A stretch of DNA of 64,000 nucleotides from Xestospongia bergquistia (lineage: Eukaryota; Porifera; Demospongiae; Haplosclerida; Petrosiidae), in contig OZ014411.1 of the NCBI GenBank assembly GCA_963965975.1, positions 7,177,001 through 7,241,000 on the forward strand, written 5' to 3'. The notes below the pieces were generated by a model. That model had not been told where the DNA came from and did no database searches. It worked only from the letters and a program-made list of their open reading frames with translations. Of the stretch, positions 59,301 through 64,000 are shown piece by piece (position 1 is the stretch's first letter; each line of letters begins with the position of its first letter). The translations under genes and the position numbers were made by a program.

Positions 59301-59962
59301 TTAATCAAGCATATATTCTAACAATTATAATATTTGTTTTATTTATATATAGAAACTTAAGAATGTGGCAGAGTTTAAAATAGGTGGCCTATCTAATGTC
59401 ATTGTACAGATCTTTCATTTATAATGTTAGTGCATTAATGTCATTTAGTAATAGTTGATTTTAAAGAGTTAATGTATAACAGATTAAAATTAAGCTTACT
59501 ATTATAAAACAAACTCAATTTGGAAATTGCTGTTTTCCTAACAATATTCATAACAATATCTGCATACCAATATATACACCTACATTGAGTGAGGTACAAA
59601 ATGTTAACAACCCCTTTGCTGGAGGGGACTATCTTTTTCATATTAAATGTAGTTAAATTACTCTTAATTTATTATACTGCTACAATATTAACGATGTGAC
59701 TTAGCTGTTGTTAATGTATCCCAATGTGAAATTAATATGTGTTTGGTTCCAATTAAGGCTTAGGGTTCAAGGTACAAATGTTATAGTATGAAATTTTATC
59801 ATTGGTATGATGTTTCAGCGTAGATATTAGAGTAGACTCTGATATCTATGGTTTCAGTAATTATAACTGAAAATATAAAATACCACTGATGGATTCATAA
59901 TGATATGAATTGATATACAGACGAATATGATGTTCAGTCATACCTTCGCTGGGAGTAGCCAT
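56321..59962 (-). CDS. Kelch-repeat/coiled-coil/protein kinase fusion (828 residues)
   Basis: Six exons on the minus strand: 59944-59962, 58740-59285, 58519-58679, 58196-58360, 57867-58017, 56321-57765. Lengths sum to 2487 bases and all junction phases close. The start is MATPSE, 19 bases before the first donor; the ATG at 57790 that extends the last exon lies in the intron. Residues 7-347 hold Kelch-type blades (FYFGGY, LVIGGYG, RALLFGGKT, MVVGGYHTYD, VQFGGW). About 422-575 is Gln/Glu/Arg/Leu-rich coiled coil. The kinase domain is 585-826: glycine loop GKGGWGEV (591-598), VAAK Lys 611, HRDVSSPN (702-709), DYG for DFG (726-728), APE (750-752). All catalytic residues are present, so it is probably active, a TKL-type Ser/Thr kinase signalling through a Kelch scaffold. 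It has no signal peptide or membrane segment. Confidence 0.9.
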
Positions 59963-61327
59963 GTCTGTATGAAGAAAATAGCGTTCTTCTCTAGTGGAAT
60001 ATATACGAGTTCAACAATACTATATTTACGCACTTATCAAGCATGACCACACCCAATCCATCACTCATCAGTTAAGCCAGACCCATTGCTAATAATGTCA
60101 GGTACTTTCGCGAGCCTAGACAGGCTAGACTCCGCAACCATTTGTTAATCTATTCGTAGTGACATTTCTCTCAGTAAATGTTTTAAGTCCTCGGTCCTCT
60201 AGAATCAGATAAATGTATTTCACAGGTTATCAAACAATTGTAGCTAGCTTTTGCAATAATAAAGGTTAACTATGTCCACAATTCTTTAACACATTATGAT
60301 ATATCTACTGCAGACAGAGCTTCATGTCTTTCATTTCTTCTGTTGTAGCTTAAGTTGTAGACCTCAGATTAATTATTATATCTCCAACAGACCATTGGTC
60401 ATCTTTACATAATATTACAGAGACATATGGCACATTACAATATGTCAATAGTATTAAGATATATGAGACTAGTTTGTCATATAAACAGTTAGAGTATCAA
60501 CACTACTATATTATATTGTGATTAGGTCTAGATATGTGTGTATAACAACTACTGTGATCAATAGACACTACTTACGAAATTCTATCACTGTAGTACATTG
60601 AGTTTATAAGTAATAAGTTCATATCTCCCACATTATGTTACACATACAGTGATAGGTGACACATTCAATACTAACAAGGAGTATCCACCCCAAGTAACTA
60701 ACTGACTCTTATATAAAGTTAGTCAATGTATTGTAATGTATTAGTTATTACTATAATTAGTTATAATAATGATGTTATGATATTGCTACAAATTAAATTA
60801 AACTAGTTTTTGGATTTGTAACAATAGTGGATACTACACTATAAACTTTGTCCATATTAATGTTATTTATAATGTATTTCATACAGTACTTAATTAAAGA
60901 AAGAAACATTGATTTTTGAAAAAACTGTATTTATGCATGACGAAGGTCATTTTTTAATTGCAAGTAGCTTTCTCTATACTTGTGTACTTGTATTTCTTTT
61001 GTGTCCCAATTTGATCATATAACAATTTCCCAACATATAACTATTAACTTTGTGTATACTGGTAGTACGGTAAGTGAGTTATAATGTGTAAGAAGCACAT
61101 GTGCACATCCGGTTGAACATCTGACGAAAGAGGAAGCACAAGTAGTCTGACTCCTCCCAGTTATTCCAACCCATTTAATTAAGTCTATTGGTATCCGGAG
61201 CCAAGATCACGTGACAAACTCTACCCCCAATAAGCGCTAAACTTTCATCATCTCCGGAAAAGAAGTATTATTTAGAAGGAGTGAAACATCTTTGTATTAA
61301 GAATTATAAGGACGTTTTAAGCTTTAG
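59963..61327. other. Intergenic region between divergent genes
   Basis: About 1.4 kb between the Kelch-kinase start and the end of the putative PP2A leader exon. GC content rises and CpG-containing words appear near 60100-60140 and 61105-61260, consistent with promoters of the two flanking genes. The sequence around 61255-61327 (ending GCTTTAG|GTAAGT) looks like a non-coding first exon of the PP2A gene. No other gene is seen. Confidence 0.45.
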
Positions 61328-62076
61328 GTAAGTTATACTTACTAAATAGTAATGAAAGTCATGTTGTGTTAAGTTTGTGAAGTTGTTAGTGTATAGTATA
61401 GACCTGATCATAGATACGTTAATATCTATGACCTGATCCACCTCTTTAAGTTAAAGGCGTTGTTGTAGATCGTTAACGTTGTGCCATAGATAGATAAAGT
61501 TCAGTTGGTGTTACTTTAGATCAATATTATTGTCTTTCTAAGTAAGTTTTGACTGTTGTCTTAAAGGATTCTAAAAAAATGATGACCCCATCAAACACAA
61601 CAAGGAAAATTTGCTTGACAATTATTTTCTGTTAAATCGTTCTTTAAGGGCAACAGTTTTACTCTTATCAACAGCCTTTAATACCTTTAATGCCTTTAAT
61701 AACAGCATATATAACCACATTTTGATAAGTTTCTCATATTATCTATCACATGACAAGCTAACATAGCTGTTTTCCTTAGAAATAAACTCATATTGTTTGC
61801 TAAAAATTCCTGTCAATCTTAAAGTTATCGTACACTAACATTGTTATAATTACTTTATAAAAAGATTTATTAATAAAGCATTTCTTTTATTAATTAAATG
61901 CTTTCCATAAGTACGGCTGTTTCATCTGTAGACAGAAGTTGAAGTAGAGGCCATGACTATTGAATGTTTTATATAGAATGTAGTTTATTAGATCTTTGTA
62001 CAAGTTACAACTATTATGTTACCAGTTATGTAGTTACATGTAATTATCTATTATTTAACTTGTTATTTCATTGTAG
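61328..62076 (+). other. Putative 5' UTR intron of the PP2A gene
   Basis: The donor GTAAGT at 61328 and acceptor TTTCATTGTAG ending at 62076 bracket 749 bases without coding features; a 42-base leader then precedes the ATG at 62119. Confidence 0.5.
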
Positions 62077-62118
62077 GAGTTATTATCGATTAGGAGTCTA
62101 TTATATAGCCTAGTTGTC

Positions 62119-63950
<1,832 letters not shown>

Positions 63951-64000
63951 TAATGAAATAACTAAATACTGTTAATTTAAGACCAAGGCGTGACATTAAT

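Noticed and set aside
59441..59641. Minus-strand open frame in the first Kelch-kinase intron
   Set aside because: No similarity, no splice or start context; ordinary intron sequence.

Overview
This window looks like a marine sponge nuclear genome, most like a haplosclerid demosponge such as Amphimedon. That is an inference from these points: it is very AT-rich; introns are mostly short (49-180 bp) with GT..AG ends; there is a metazoan-type PP2A catalytic subunit gene; there is a Kelch/coiled-coil/TKL-type kinase fusion; the retrotransposon primes from an animal initiator tRNA-Met; and THAP, SWIM, hAT, piggyBac and SAM gene debris is dense. No tRNA, rRNA or CRISPR was found.

Layout. Bases 1-56000 are a mosaic of nested segmental duplications. 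A block of about 13 kb (1-13480) recurs at 27002-43460, the second copy being interrupted by a 4.5-kb Ty3/gypsy element. Parts of it recur again at 15400-16285 plus 18580-20950, at 42390-46870 / 48660-54420, and at 54540-55990. Two gene families ride in these blocks. (a) A head-to-head pair: a minus-strand C2H2 zinc-finger gene (Z copies) and a plus-strand SAM-domain gene (S copies), 230-255 bp apart across a minisatellite, in six more or less broken units. (b) A family built on an unrecognised beta-rich domain of about 115 residues. It has three single-domain copies (6892-7409, 15646-16156, 32966-33483) and one intact gene with five tandem domains (22441-24486).

Mobile elements sit inside the duplicated blocks, so an empty sister copy often shows the exact pre-insertion site. 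They are a deleted hAT element (1158-1779), a long-inverted-repeat element (6404-6782, 32464-32856), a TTAA-flanked dead piggyBac (16290-18575), a TIR element carrying THAP and SWIM gene pieces (21015-22284), a Ty3/gypsy retrotransposon with identical 122-bp LTRs and a textbook -1 frameshift signal (33907-38414), a 185-bp MITE (52005-52189) and a TA-flanked MITE family.

Other notable content: three exons of a dihydroxy-acid dehydratase (IlvD) remnant at 47817-48221, a GC-rich hairpin-bearing repeat in three copies (14409, 44060, 51241), and a twin two-exon small gene (46464 and 53986).

The right end (56000-64000) is ordinary single-copy sequence: an 828-residue Kelch/coiled-coil/kinase gene on the minus strand, and a divergently oriented PP2A catalytic subunit gene that runs off the right edge.
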